In this document: positions 34,767 to 45,200 of the stretch, in pieces
How positions within the stretch are numbered: position 1 is the first letter of the stretch
How the letters are laid out: every line of letters starts with the position of its first letter
DNA from: Apoda limacodes
Taxonomy: Eukaryota; Arthropoda; Insecta; Lepidoptera; Limacodidae
Length of the DNA: 64,000 nt
Direction: 5' to 3'
NCBI GenBank assembly: GCA_946406115.1
Contig: OX291551.1
Location: 31,727,381 to 31,791,380, forward strand
Program-made: the position numbers and the translations under genes
The notes under the pieces: generated by a model
What the model saw: only the letters and a program-made list of their open reading frames with translations
The model's database searches: none
Told to the model about the DNA's origin: nothing

Positions 34767-35690
34767 GTTATAGGTAATGGAATTACTTTGTAGTATGTGT
34801 ACTTATCCTTTTTAACAAGCGGTATTTCTAAAATGAACGTTATCCGATTTTGTTTAGAATATGCTTTTAACATTATACATTGTTCTTACATAATAAAACA
34901 TTTGCAGGGTACATAAGTCTATCTGTTTTTTCAATAGTTTTTAACATTTTCAATAACTCATCGGGGTCTATTATAGACTGGTGTAAGGCTTTTAATTTAC
35001 CAAAGGCTATTATATTTTCAATCAATTTCATCCAATCTAATATAGAGCGCTTGGAAATTGTGAAAAAAGAGATTATAGGTGTTCATTACTTTGTTAATAT
35101 ATAGGGCACTTTGGGTTACATTAAAATGTTTTCTTAGTTCCCAAATAGCTTTATCTAATTGAATAAAATTGTTTCTACTTGTACTAGAGATATTAACAAA
35201 TGCGTCCATCATTTTGGCGACTAGCGTAATCTTTTTACCTAATACATTATTTCGTTATTTTACATCATTTATCAGTTTATCGTACCTAATAGCGTCATCG
35301 TTATCAAGATTGCCTGTTATTATCTTTATAAGAGATCCTAAGGGGTTAAGAATTCTTCTTTTTATTCGTTTAGAAGGGATTAATTGCATAATCTTTTTAA
35401 TTGTGGTGTTTATAAGGTGATCAGTTTGAGTCTTAATATCAGAGATTTCAAAATGAAGGTTACCCTTTGAGAAGTTTAACACATGTTTGTTTAAGGTTAG
35501 CATATAGGTTAATATTCAATTCTAAATCTTCGTAAATTAAGCTTAAATCTAAAGTCTTAATAATAGTCCAACTGTCGTAACTAATAAAAGCCTGCTCTTC
35601 TTTTATAGGCAGAATACCAGGGTTTTTATCGATCTTTCGAAGTTGAAGGCCCTGGATCTTGATGGCTTGTCCTAGTAGCAGGAGTAATCA
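34767..35690 (-). mobile_element. env (remnant): Errantivirus env, 5' part
   Basis: Minus-strand pieces in two main open stretches (35503-35255 and 35212-35018) with short extensions on each side. They show an asparagine-rich N-terminal ectodomain, a basic cleavage-like site RIKRR at about 35385-35371, a following glycine/isoleucine-rich segment, and a heptad-like coiled region after it. This order resembles errantiviral envelope proteins related to baculovirus fusion proteins. Frameshifts separate the stretches and a stop interrupts the frame. Env is cut at the hAT target site (34767) and resumes at 31163. Confidence 0.7.
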
Positions 35691-35849
35691 GTGGAGAACG
35701 TTTTAGATATTTAATAGGTACCCTAGTATCGTGATTCTTTATTAAAACAGGTACAGTATTCCTAACTGTGACCCACCAGTGACTTTAGCTTTTACGTAGC
35801 GGGGCTTATCTTTACTTCTCCTAGTGTTTACGTATACATTTTCTTATAA

Positions 35850-38228
35850 TTTTCTAGTCTTTGACATAGACGTCATCTCCAATGTTAATATTAAAGTCTT
35901 TGTCGCCTTTCTGTTTTTCTATATTTTTTTCTTTACTATCAATAATTTTATCAGTTAGGTATATATAAAGGTGTTTGGTGCGTTTGACGTGATCATTTAC
36001 TAATTTCTGAGTGTACTGTTTATTAAAATCTACTTCGAATATACTAATGGCATCCGTATGACCAAAAACTACATCAAATGGAGTGAGACCAGTGGTGGAG
36101 TGTATTGTTTGGTTATATGACATAATTGCGTATGGCATCACGTTTGCGGCGTCACTTATTTTCTGTTCGTATTTTGCGATTCGGTAAATTTCTAATATGG
36201 TAGAGTGAAAGCGCTCTATCAGACCCATGCAATTAGGGTTATATGGGGTACCAATATGTAGTTGAATTTTATAAAAGCTGAGGGTTTCTTTTAGAAGGGT
36301 ATTATTGAATTCGGTTCTAGGGTCACAACTTATTTTACTGGGTTCACCATAACATGAAAAATACTTAATTAATGCACGTATTACTTCACGGGTGTTAGGT
36401 ATAAAGCTTGTCCAAGTTTACTGAATGCGTCTATTATTGTTAGGAAATATTGACCTTCTATAGAAAATAGATCCATAAAAATTTCTTGGAAAGGTTTGTG
36501 TGAGTTGTAATTCTAGTTTTAGAGGTTTTCTATCGTATTTTATTTTTTTACACGTATCGCAAGCGTTTATGACACTAGAGACCGTTAAGCCCATATTGTT
36601 CCAAAAGTAGGTGCGTTTTAATTTCGTGAAAGTTTCTTTTATTCCTCTATGACATGTCTTTCCCTGATGGTACGCGAGTACTATTAATCTTTGTTCGTCT
36701 TCATTTTCTACATATATTATGCGTGTTTTACATTCATAAATTTTGACAATATCTTTTTTGTATAATTTAATGACTGCTTCTGTAAATAGTTGGCGATGTA
36801 TATCATCTTCGAAATAAATAAAATGTCTAATTTTAGGCTTACTGTACTCTATTAAAAACTTCATTACTAATTCAGGATTATCTATTGGCATGTGTACTTC
36901 TAAAACCTTTTACTTATTTCTTGATAGATTTTTTTATAGACGTTTTGTTTCTATTCCAAGTAAAAACAAGAATTTGGTTGGGCTTTGTGTCTATTGCCTC
37001 GTTTAAGATGGGTATGCCTTCCGTGTCTGTGTCTAAGGCAGAGAGTGCTGTGTCAGTTCTGGATTGAGTTGATATTGTACTTAAAGATGGGCGGCGCACA
37101 AGTGGGAACTGTGAGCGTCCTGAATCTGAGTCTGAAATAACTATCAGACTGTCTGTACTTCTATTGTCTTCAGCTAGACGTAACTTCCACCTAGTAAGCT
37201 TGCTATTCGGTTCTTTAATAGAGTTTAACCATGCGAGAGCGAGAGGTCGGTGGTTGGTGTAAATTGTAAACCTTCGGCCAAAGAGATAGGGCCAAAAATG
37301 TTTACATGCCCAGACTATAGCCAAAATCTCTTTTTCGATGGTGCTATAACGTGTCTCGGCGTCGTTAAGGGTACGGCTTGCATAAGCGACCGGCTAATCG
37401 CTACCAATGGGACCCTGGGAAAGAACGGCACCGAGTGCAAAATTGGAGGCATCGGTAGTTAGTATAAACGGTTTCGAGAAATCGGGAAATTGCAAAAGTG
37501 GGGCGTTGACAAGGAGTTCTTTGCATATTTGAAATGCATTAACAAAATCTTCAGTGGCTTTAAACTTATTCCCTTTCTTTAGGCAAGATGTCAGGGTTTG
37601 AGTAATTTTTGAGAAATCTTTTATAAACTTTCTATAATAGCCGATGAGACCTAGGAAACTTTTGATCTCTGTCGGTATTTTGAGCAAAGGGAAATTAATT
37701 ACGGCTTTTATCTTGTCGTCGTTAGGCATAAGGCCGTCGGCTGTGATTTTATGACCTAGATATAATACTTCTTTTCTAAAGAATTCACATTTATCTAGTG
37801 TTACCTGTAAATTTGTTGCTCTGAGTCTTTCAAAGATTTCGGAGCTTATCAAGGTGTTCCTGCAAGCTTGCTGAGTAGACAATTATGTCATCCATGTCAT
37901 CCAAGTAAACTAGGCAGTGTATACCCTGAAGGCCACGTAGGACATTGTCCATGGTTCTTTGAAAAGTCGCGGGGGCCGTCTTCAGACTAATGGGTATTCT
38001 AGAGAACTCATAATGTCCGGTCTGGACTGAAAAAGCGGTCTTATGTCTGTCTGATTCTAGCATCTCTATTTGGTGGTATCCACTAGCAAGGTCTATTGTA
38101 CTAAAGTATACAGATTTACCTAACTTGTCGAATAAATCAGTTATATTTGGCAGTGGGTACTTGTCATCAACTGTAATCTCATTGAGGCGCCTATAGTCTA
38201 TCACCATTCTAAACCGTTTTTCACCTGA
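35850..38228 (-). mobile_element. pol (remnant): Errantivirus (Ty3/Gypsy) pol: RT, RNase H, integrase
   Basis: From 38228 down: RT starts at [13 protein letters not shown], then [17 protein letters not shown] (about 38100), the catalytic box [14 protein letters not shown] (about 37905-37870), FLGLIGYYRKFIKDFSKITQ (about 37650), FILTTDASNFALGAVLSQGP (about 37455); RNase [17 protein letters not shown] (37324) ; integrase HHCC finger with AYHQGKTCHRG and CDTCKK (about 36680-36540), core D residues in FMDLF (36470 region, other frame) and SCDPRTEFN (about 36325), and GLIERFHSTI with the glutamate (about 36225). Frameshifts fall near 36470, 36900 and 37390. No gag or protease precedes RT; instead 38229 joins an env 3' end. 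The RT box contains a 9-bp duplication. Confidence 0.88.
37885..37902. repeat. 9-bp tandem duplication in the errantiviral RT active site
   Basis: atgtcatcc is repeated exactly (37885-37893, 37894-37902). On the coding strand it turns the YLDD box into YLDDMDD, adding three residues at the catalytic turn. Confidence 0.95.
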
Positions 38229-38372
38229 GAACTGACTTAAAACTAACCGGTAGGCAGAAGGCTCCATGCAACCCGGGTGTTCGTCTAGACTCGTAGACTA
38301 AACAATCCGGTGCATTCAGGTGCAAAGTTGCTGAGTAGGTAATTCTACGAACCCGACTGTGGGACCAGCGTG
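38229..38372 (-). mobile_element. Second errantiviral env 3' end, fused to pol
   Basis: Nearly identical to 30381-30525 (same stop codon, same caacccgggtg and cgtctagactcgtagacta phrases, about five differences). On the minus strand it runs directly into RT at 38228, so an env tail lies upstream of pol. A 145-codon ORF crosses the junction. Confidence 0.85.
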
Positions 38373-38744
38373 CATAACTATGTACAAACCCCGACTACTC
38401 AATGGCACAAATAAATACGTTATCGTAATCCTAACAAAACAGCAATATTAAAAACCTATTTATTTCGATCTATTTTTACCGCATTAACAAAAAGGTGGGT
38501 AAGTCATAAGCTAATATTATTATGTCCGACGAACGATTAGATAACGAGACCATACCTGCCTAAGCGACGTGACCCTGAAGTCACGATTTATGAATTTATT
38601 TATTGTATATCCGACGAAAACAAACTAACCGTAAATCCTAAATATTTTTTAATACGACACGAAATGATTTGTGCCCGAACCAGGCTCTAAGCTACCAACT
38701 TTTTGATTACTAAAACTATGTCGTACTCGTACGTATGCCCTAAG
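38373..38744. other. No gene recognised
   Basis: AT-rich block between the duplicated env tail and the BEL2-like block. Possibly LTR or leader sequence; no motif confirmed. Confidence 0.4.
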
Positions 38745-38906
38745 GAAAATTGCAAGAAACTACCCAATTTTGACGTCGGATTTTATGCAGCCGCGACGTT
38801 GCGCACAGATTATATGACAGATTGACTGACGCGCATTCGCACAGAGTAAGCTACGATCCTATCGCCGGACCGACCGCATAATTTTTACCGAACAACTAGA
38901 ATCCTG
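38745..38906. repeat. Copy of the block at 26870-27148
   Basis: Same orientation and order of phrases as at 26870-27148 (aaggaaaattgcaag through ccgaacaa), missing the middle part. Probable BEL2 3'/LTR fragment. Confidence 0.7.
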
Positions 38907-38909
38907 TAT

Positions 38910-40865
38910 AACTTTTGAACTATAAAATTTGATAGAAAACTGGCACACTGCAGACCATTGCTACCATGCAGATATTTATTACTAATCTTCAAAATTTCGT
39001 GGGGTTTGATCAGCAAGTGTCAAAAATAAGTGAGAAATTCGTTTGTATGAAGCCCGCTGCGAGGTGCCGCGAAGTGTATCCTCTTAAAGCTCTTAGACTT
39101 TGAATTACTAATATTTACTGGTAAATTGTTCCACAAACGAACTGTTGTGACCGTGAACGAATGCGAATAAAATGTCGTATTATGCACAGGGGTGCGGAGG
39201 AGATTGTAATGGCAGAACCGCATCTGTTGCTCTTGGGAACCCAGGATTATTGAATAAGGAGGGGATAAAGGATTATTAAGAATGCCATAAATTCATATCA
39301 GTATTACGGTGAAAACGGATATTGAGCCAATTTAACTGAGTACGATATTGGTAGACATGATCATACTTACGCAAGCCGAAAATATAACGGATGCATATCG
39401 AGTTTGTTAAGTAGTTCTTCAGTTATGTCGGGATAGCATAAAATTAGTCAATTATAGGAAGCAAAAGGGAGTTACCTTAGTTGATTGAGGTAAAAAGTGT
39501 TTCATTCTTTTTAGAGAATGCATCGTCGAAAAGATTTTTTTACTGACCGCGGTGACATGATGTGACCAAGAAAGATCATTTGCTATTATAGGGCTTGATT
39601 TTTTACCTGCTGGCAATAATTTAGTTGCACCCCGTTGAAACTTAGAGGTCGTACAACTTTTTTTTGGAGTGCTTTATTACCTACCATTATGATTTGTGTT
39701 TTAGCAGGGTTAAGAGAAACGCCATATTGTTCAGTCCACTTTAATATAGATTCAAGATCTTTATTTATCATATTTATACACTCTATACCTTCTTCTACCC
39801 TAAAAGATCTGTACAGCTAAAGATCATCAGCATAAAGATGGTAATGGCTGAAATTGATTACAGAGACAGAAGTGTTTGTGAAGTCACCTGGAAACTAACA
39901 TAAATAAAATAAGTAAAATAAAAATAAATAAATATTAATATGAAATCACTTACCCATACGGTCCGTCGAAATCGTGCACTAGAAAGGGGCAACGTGTTTG
40001 CCGTTGTACGCACCCTACTACCGCGGCCACGCTGTGTGTGTGGGTGAACCGGTCGCAAGTTGAGTCTACGCAGCTCCGACGCGCGGTGCATAGCTTGCTA
40101 CTTAACGCTTATCACTTATCTTGCATATTGTTTCGCATTGTGAAAACATCTTAGACTTCCTATCTTCTGTTTCTCCTTGTGCCTACTTGTACTTTATTCT
40201 TTTGCTATTTGTGCTTTGCTATTAGCTAATATAAACAACTGTGAAGTGTTAACTTGTGTTTTCATTACAAATCTAGAGGACATATTTCTGACATTCCAAT
40301 CGGACTAGATAAGTTGAACATTTCATAAACACTGAGAATCATAAAGGAGATAACACGCCGCCTTGAGGTACGCCAGAATCAACATTGCACCAATCAGAGT
40401 AAAACTCGTCTATTCGTACACGTTGTTGACGCCCCTGAAGATACGATTGAAACCATTGTGCCACTGATTGTGATATATTTAGGGAGCGAATGATAGACAT
40501 GAGAATATCATGGTTGACGCAATGGAATGCATTACTGAAATCTAAAAGAACAAGTAGTGTCAGTTTTCGGTCGTCCATGGCTCGTCGAATGTCATCAGTG
40601 ATATTAATGTGCTGGACGAAATCCAGTCTGGAATCTATTCAAAGGATTTTTGCGATTTATGAAAATTGAGACCTGGTGATGTACAATTCGTTCTAGAACT
40701 TTGGACAAAAAGGCCAAAATTGATATATGTCTTTAATGTGCGTAGTCAGAAGGGTTAGTTTTTTTAAGGATGAGTATTATGTGTGCCATTTTCCATAAAG
40801 TTGGAAAGCAACCAGTGTACAGAGAAATGTTAATAATATGAGTTAATAGTATGAATAGAAATGTT
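38910..40865 (-). mobile_element. LINE J2b, RT and C-terminal part (after BEL1)
   Basis: Continues J2b past the BEL1 insertion. Minus-strand order: ISLYTGCFPTLWKMAHII and KKTNPSDYAH (about 40840-40735), the DFSNAFHCVNHDIL and QRVRIDEFYSDW motifs, GVPQGGVLSPL (about 40370-40339), then after an insert HYHLYADDL (about 39845-39820), SLNPAKTQIIMVGN (about 39725-39680) and the C-terminus with VRLWNNLPVNIS to a stop at 39020. Many frame breaks. Same family as J2a at 9072-12734 by motif wording and spacing. Confidence 0.85.
39892..40268. mobile_element. Unidentified insert of about 377 bp in J2b RT
   Basis: The J2b RT should run from GVLSPL to HYHLYADD within roughly 30 codons, but about 377 bp of unrelated sequence lies between. 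The insert has an ATAAAT-rich end (39900-39940), a GC-rich middle (about 40010-40085) and a CT-rich end. On the minus strand it starts TGTAATG. A solo LTR or SINE is possible; class unknown. Confidence 0.5.
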
Positions 40866-40870
40866 AATAG
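40866..40870. repeat. BEL1 target-site duplication, left
   Basis: aatag directly before the 5' LTR, matching 47847-47851 directly after the 3' LTR. Five bases is normal for BEL/Pao. Confidence 0.85.
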
Positions 40871-41099
40871 TGTTACGGCCAACCCTATCACCGGAGGAGG
40901 CAGGACGCGGAACCAGAAGAACCGGTCCGGCGGCGACACCGCTCCGAACCAACGCGCGATGCATTACCAGTGTATAACTAGCCGCGCTTGAGGCTACTCA
41001 TACTGAATCTACAATATACCTATGTACATAGCAAATTCAACTACTATATAAAATACAACGTAAATTCAACATCTTTTATTTATGGAGAAAGTGGCTTCA
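40871..41099 (+). repeat. BEL1 5' LTR (229 bp)
   Basis: Begins TGTTACGGCCAACC and ends GTGGCTTCA (TG...CA). It is almost identical to 47615-47846. Followed at 41104 by TGGCGACCGTAAGAC, a plausible primer-binding site. Contains ctatataaaata as promoter candidate (41044-41055). Confidence 0.92.
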
Positions 41100-42217
41100 T
41101 AAAGTGGCGACCGTAAGACAGTACCAGGACTCGAGCATATCACGCAAAAACAGCACGTAGTCAGCGTGCACAGCATCGGACAGCAAGGCCGTGCGCAAGG
41201 ACAGCGCGCGACAGCACGTGGCAACGTGGCAGTGAGGCAGGACTCCAGGGCTTCTGATCGGGCTTTTTCGTCGCCAACTCTATTGGAAGGCCAAGCCCGA
41301 AGGAAGTAACCTTTTTCCCCTTATTCAGCCCTTTCTTAGTACCTAAATCTGTGAATTAGTAGTTGACTGTTTTTAGCGTCAGGTGTTTTTGTTATAATCG
41401 ATTATAACAACAGTTATAAATTTTTACAAAGTGACTTAGAAGCGGAGCTAAGAAAGTGATCAAATATTATATTAACAATTTATTCTAGTGCACGTCAACG
41501 AGATTGCAAACAAATTGCTACGTAACCGTGAGTACCTACAACGCTTGCTTACAGAAAAAACCAGCTTCCCTTCTCATTTCATTTGGTAGATGTACACTCC
41601 ATCATTTCTTTGGACCAATCTTCGGTCATACATAATATAAGTCATACATAAACTTAAAACTATTAAGTAACGCTAGTTAAGCTCGATATTGCCAGAAATA
41701 GCGTTGAATTGTAAACATAACCATTAGCGTCTTCTAAATTGGCTACTTTAGCTACTTTAGCCAAACATATACTACCTTTGCTTTTTTAATTCCCTATTAT
41801 ATTGCATGGTTAAAAAACTTACACTGCTTACCATTGCATTCTCAACATACGTTAGTCATATTTATTCTACGATAGGTAGGTATTATTTGTTTGTAGTATT
41901 TTCGTGTACTAAGACGTTGTAAACAAATTCCAGGTTTTTCGAGACCGCGGTACGTGGACGTGACGTATCGCTAAGACGCATTCGAACGCAGCGCAGTGAC
42001 TCAACCTGCACTGAGCACAAGCGGTTTGTTTGATACCTTCATTAGCAGCGCGCGCAACGCGGTAATTTGCACAGCATCGAGAAACATCAACTACATTGAA
42101 ACAAAAAGGTCGGTGATTTATTAATACGTAAGTAGATAAATCATTTTCATATATGTATTTTTACAATACTTGCGTACTTTGTTATTTGCACCGATAGTTA
42201 CCTTATTGGTTTATATC
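41100..42217 (+). other. BEL1 leader (primer site and untranslated region)
   Basis: About 1.1 kb between the 5' LTR and the gag start, with the primer site at its left end. No ORF of note. Confidence 0.7.
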
Positions 42218-45200
42218 ATGTCTGAAGTGGATTTATTAAGAAAATTAATTAAACAGCGGTCTAATATCCGCGGCCGGATAACTATATTTCAAAATTATTT
42301 GCAACCTCTGTTAGATATTGACAGAAAGGAATTAAATAGATTACAAATTAAAGAATTATCTTCGAGATTAAGTAAATTTGAAACATTGTTATCTACATTT
42401 GACGGCATACAGTCTCAGATAGAAGAATTAGACGACGAAATGGATAGCCAAATGAAAGAGAGAAGCCTTATTGAAAGTCAGTTCTATAAGTTGATAGCAA
42501 ATGCTCAGCATCTTCTTGAAATTACTAGCGAACCAGCTGACGATAAGAATTCTCTCGCGCCATCTTCTCATGATAGATATAATACAACTAATATTAAACT
42601 ACCTACTATTCATCTTAAGACATTTTCCGGTGATCATAGTAAATGGCTAGAATTTCGCGATAAATATCAGTCGCTTATACACGATAACAATCAAATCGAT
42701 GACATAAACAAGTTCCATTATTTAAAATCGTGTTTAGAGGGTTCCACCGCTATTGCAATTAAATCTATTAAAGTTTCTTCGGAGAATTATGTCATCGCTT
42801 GGGATTTACTCTGCGAGAGATACAACTCCAGAAGAATTTTAGTAAAACATCACTTAAGATCCTTGTTTTCTATGGAGCCATTGTCACGAGAATCCGATCA
42901 AGGTTTAAGGGTTTTAATTGACACAATACACAAAGACTTGCGTGCTTTAGAATACCTTGGTGAGCCAACGTCTCACTGGGACACGCTAATTATTTATATG
43001 GTGTCTTCAAAATTAGACAGTGCTACTTCTAATAAATGGGAAGAATATAGAAACAAATTTAAAGACTCGCCTTCACTACAAGATTTTACTAAGTTTCTTA
43101 ACGACCGTGCCGAAATACTGGAAACTAATAATTCAAATAAAAATGAAAAAATGAAAAACTTCATAGCTTTAGACTACAATCATTTAATTCTGTTTCACAC
43201 AAATCTAAGGCAATAAAATGTGTTGCCTGCTTTAAAGAGCATAAATTATATCAGTGTGACAAATTTAAGGCAATGAATATTGAGAATCGGTATAAAATAC
43301 TTAACCGTAACAAGTTATGTCACAATTGTTTTAATAGTGGTCATCGTCCACCTCAATGCCGTTTAGGCACTTGTAGAATCTGCAATAGAAAACACAACAC
43401 GTTATAACACAAACAATCAAATGATTTTCAAAATAATTCCAATTCTACAGCAAATAAAATAGGTATTACGGAAAATTTACCTGACAAAGGGAGTCTTCCA
43501 ACCCATTCTTCTGACGGGAATACTTCTCATTCTATTTCTATGTCAGCCGTGTATTCTTCTCAAGTTATTTTGTCAACAGCACGGGTAGAAGTAGTTACTT
43601 GCGACCATAAAAGGGTTACCTTAAGGGCTCTTCTTGACAACGGTAGTCAATCATCTTTTTTGACAGAAGCTGCAAGGAAAAAACTTAATATAAAAGATGA
43701 ATCTTCTATATCACCACGCCGAATCAGTGGTCTAAATAATACAAATTTTAACATAACCGAACTATACAATCTAAAGTTAAAATCGTTACAATCAAGTTTT
43801 CAATTCGATATTACATGTTGGCTGGTTCCGACAATTACCGACCAGCTGCCAAATACTCAAGTAGCTCTTGTTTCTTTAAAGATACCTTCGGATATAGCAC
43901 TAGCTGATCCAGAGTTTCACCATCCTGCAGAAATAGACTTACTTCTTGGTGCAGATATTTTTTGGGAAATTATCAAACAAGATCAAATAAAATTGGGGCG
44001 AAAAAAACCCGTCTTATGCGATTCTCACCTAGGTTGGTTGGTGTCTGGTCGCACCGGGGGGAGCTTGCACAACCCTCGCGAAAATAATAAGTGCAATTTT
44101 TCACAAGAAGTCATCAACTACTACGCAAATTTTGGGAACTGGCAGTGTTGCCAACTTCTAATATTTCCTTTTAAGAAAATAACGTTTGCGAAACCAATTT
44201 TCTCAAAACTACTAAGCGCGACAATGATGGTCGTTTTATTGTTGAAATGCCATTAAAAAATTCTCTAGACTGTTTAGGGAAATCTTACGAAAGAGCTAAA
44301 AAAATATTCATTAACAACAAAAAAAGATTAGAAAAAAATCAAAATCTTAAAAAAATGTACTCAGATTTCCTCTACGAATATGAGGGTTTAGGCCACTCAA
44401 CCGAAATCGAAAGGCCGGTGGTTGGTTACTATATGCCGCACCATGCAGTTATTCAATAAAAAGCGAAACATCAAAAATCCGAGTAGTTTTTAACGCTTCA
44501 TCTCCAACAACCTCGGGAATGTCTCTAAACGACATTCAACATATTGGTCCTTGTATACAGGATGATCTTTTTTCAATTCTTCTTCGATTCCGTCAGTATC
44601 GGTATGCCATAACTGCGGACATCGAGAAAATGTATCGGCAAATTTTAATTAAAGAAAATCAAAAAAAATTGCAGCTTATATTATGGAGAGATAATAATAG
44701 CCTTCCTATAAAAACTTACCAATTAAATACAGTTACTTACGGTACAGCTTCAGCCCCGTTCCTTAGTACCCGATGTCTCTTACAGTTGTCAAAGGAATGT
44801 CCCGATAAAGTAATTTCTGATATTATAAAACATGATTTTTATATGGATGATATTTTAACAGGTTCTGATAATTTAGCTGATTTAAACCACATCTATACCT
44901 CAGTAACAAAGCAATTACATTCAGCAGGATTTGTATTGAGAAAGTACCGTACTAATGCTCCAATTTTGGTGGAATCTGATCAATCGCTATCGCCAAAAAG
45001 TATAGAGTTAAGTGCTGAAGCAAATGTTCTTGGTCTTATTTGGCATATTTCTGATGATATTTTTAAGTATTCTATTAATATCGAAAATGGGGAAATAGTC
45101 ACAAAACGTACAATTTTATCAAGGTCTACTAGATTATTTGATCCCTTAGGTTTGTTAAGTCTTTGTTCTATAACACCAAAAATAATTTTACAAAGGTTTT

